Position numbers and translations under genes: made by a program
In this document: positions 5,141 to 6,386 of the stretch, in pieces
How the letters are laid out: the number at the start of each line of letters is the position of its first letter
Numbering within the stretch: the first letter of the stretch is position 1
DNA from: CAYSAA01 sp964428905
GTDB taxonomy: Bacteria; Atribacterota; Phoenicimicrobiia; Phoenicimicrobiales; Stramentimicrobiaceae
Assembly: GCA_964428905.1 (NCBI GenBank)
Contig: CAYSAA010000167.1
Coordinates: 1-6,386 of the forward strand
DNA length: 6,386 nucleotides
Direction of reading: 5' to 3'
Notes under the pieces: model-generated
Database searches by the model: none
What the model was told of the DNA's origin: nothing
What the model saw: only the letters and a program-made list of their open reading frames with translations

Positions 5141-6386
5141 TTATATTTCTAAAAGTTTGAAATTTTTCTTTAAAATACGAATGGCTCTCTCCGGATCAAC
5201 CCTACCATAAAGGCCTCCTACGGTAGAGAGAATATAGGAAGAATCAAGTAATACTTTTTTATTTGGTCTTAAAATCGTGTATTCTTCGGGATTAAAAATT
5301 GCACCTCTGGCTATCGTCTTAATATCCTCCCAAAGATACTTTTTATTCTCTTTACATTTATGATAAATTGTCCCACCCACTAATACCAAAGTACAGTCTT
5401 GAGTAAAGAAATTCACTCCTTCCTGTAAAAAATAAACATCCGTTTCTTTGACATGCCCAACATTATTAGCAGTAGCAATGGCAAGGGTTTCTTTGGCCAA
5501 GATGCTTCTTACAAAATTCTCTTCTTCTGTTTTGGGCATAATATGAGGATTAAGGTGAATCCATTTTAAGTATTTACTTAATTTAATATGCCATCTGCCT
5601 TTCTGGCGTATAAGAAACTGATCAAAGTGGTCACCATTTCCCCGAAAATCAGGATATTTCCGGTTAAACCAATCGCTAATTTCCTTTTCTACCGTACCAT
5701 TTTTAAATTTTTCAAGTTCCATTAAATTTTCTGCATTATAGGCTAATCCATATTTCCCTTCTACTCTACGATAAGCTAATGGGTAGTTAGGGGTCTTTAA
5801 TATGGTTCTTTTTACTTTTTTCTTAGGATCATCCCAGGGATAAAGATAGAGAGGATTTGAACCCACATTAGCAAAAAAGTCAGTAGTACAGCCACCTATA
5901 TCCAAGGCCACAATATTCCCGATACCCTCTTCTTCACCATATCCTCTAGCTAGTAAATTAATGCCTAAGAAGGCAGCTCGAGGAGTAGGGATAAATTTGG
6001 TACTCATATATTCTTCTACCACATCAAACCCTTTTCCTCGAATAACTACCGTTTGGAATAGTTCTCGGATAGCTTCATTAACTACCTCTATATTGTATTT
6101 ATTTACTTCAGGCATAATATTTCCTGTAGCCCTGATATCTACATTGTGATTTTGAAAAATCTCTAAAATCTGTTCAGTTACATCTTCATTCCCTGCATAA
6201 ATGATAGGTATTCCGTATTTGGCATAAGTGGCTAATTTTGCAGACTCGGCTAAAGCTTTCGCATTGTGTAATACTGCTTCGGTATCTCCTCCTTCATTAA
6301 CTCCTCCACTTAAGAGAATAATTTCCGGACAATCTTCCAGATAAATCTTTCGAGCTTCCTCGGAAGATAATTTACCATCATAGCTA
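5141..6386 (-). CDS. glmL: GlmL/MutL-family ASKHA ATPase associated with B12-dependent mutases (5' end outside window)
   Basis: About 414 residues are visible. The frame is open from the stop at 5141 to the right edge, so the ATG at 6115 is an internal methionine, not the start; roughly 45-50 N-terminal residues, which should hold the first phosphate motif, appear to be missing compared with the usual ~460. Family hallmarks seen, numbered from the edge: SGGVNEGGDTEAVLHNAK near 25-42, the phosphate-2 motif VALDIGGCTTDF at 159-170 (a Cys where I recall Ala as usual), RRVEGKYGLAYNAENLMEL near 206-224, the glycine turn LVLVGGTI at 333-340, and a DSSYIL...PERAIRILKKNF tail. GlmL is encoded with glutamate mutase in clostridia and its relative MutL with other B12 mutases; a chaperone or reactivation role is suspected, not proven. 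It is cytoplasmic. The TRAP permease starts 19 bases downstream, implying one operon. Family assignment is firm; the partner mutase is not in the window. Confidence 0.9.
   Translation of the reverse strand, partial: SYDGKLSSEEARKIYLEDCPEIILLSGGVNEGGDTEAVLHNAKALAESAKLATYAKYGIPIIYAGNEDVTEQILEIFQNHNVDIRATGNIMPEVNKYNIEVVNEAIRELFQTVVIRGKGFDVVEEYMSTKFIPTPRAAFLGINLLARGYGEEEGIGNIVALDIGGCTTDFFANVGSNPLYLYPWDDPKKKVKRTILKTPNYPLAYRRVEGKYGLAYNAENLMELEKFKNGTVEKEISDWFNRKYPDFRGNGDHFDQFLIRQKGRWHIKLSKYLKWIHLNPHIMPKTEEENFVRSILAKETLAIATANNVGHVKETDVYFLQEGVNFFTQDCTLVLVGGTIYHKCKENKKYLWEDIKTIARGAIFNPEEYTILRPNKKVLLDSSYILSTVGGLYGRVDPERAIRILKKNFKLLEI

Noticed and set aside
6113..6115. ATG at 6115 as the start of a 324-residue GlmL-like protein.
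   Set aside because: The frame stays open upstream to the edge and encodes recognisable GlmL sequence (SGGVNEGGDTEAVLHNAK), so the gene is longer and this methionine is internal.

Overview
The window is one tightly packed, single-strand cluster: every gene I can support is read on the minus strand, so transcription runs from high to low coordinates. In that order it holds the C-terminal ~414 residues of a GlmL/MutL-family ASKHA ATPase (cut by the right edge), a fused 4TM/12TM TRAP transporter permease, a TAXI-type periplasmic solute receptor, a 130-residue exported protein with an Ig-like fold, an AtuA/DUF1446-family protein, and the first 51 codons of an MmgE/PrpD-family protein (cut by the left edge). 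Gaps are 2 to 107 bases and no gene-free stretch exceeds 300 bases. I see no tRNA, rRNA, CRISPR array, insertion sequence or convincing internal promoter.

The source looks like an AT-rich anaerobic bacterium with strong AGGAGG-type ribosome binding sites. The two exported proteins carry ordinary type I signal peptides with no lipobox cysteine, which suggests free periplasmic proteins and therefore a two-membrane (diderm) cell. Low-GC diderm anaerobes such as Atribacterota, Synergistota, Halanaerobiales or Negativicutes would fit. This placement is inference; the window has no taxonomic marker.

Layout: 5141-6386 GlmL; 3211-5121 TRAP permease; 3111-3210 spacer with a weak inverted repeat and a strong ribosome binding site; 2088-3110 TAXI receptor; 1648-2040 small exported protein; 1545-1647 spacer with a 17-bp RNA hairpin (1570-1608); 156-1544 AtuA-like protein; 1-153 MmgE/PrpD start, two bases after the AtuA-like stop codon.

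Taken together, the cluster pairs one high-affinity uptake system with catabolic or accessory proteins. GlmL proteins are otherwise found with adenosylcobalamin-dependent carbon-skeleton mutases such as glutamate mutase, and MmgE/PrpD enzymes act on small branched di- or tricarboxylates. The most economical reading is an operon for uptake and breakdown of a small carboxylate or amino acid by a route involving a B12 mutase and branched dicarboxylate intermediates. The substrate, the mutase subunits and the chemistry of the AtuA-like protein are not visible here.
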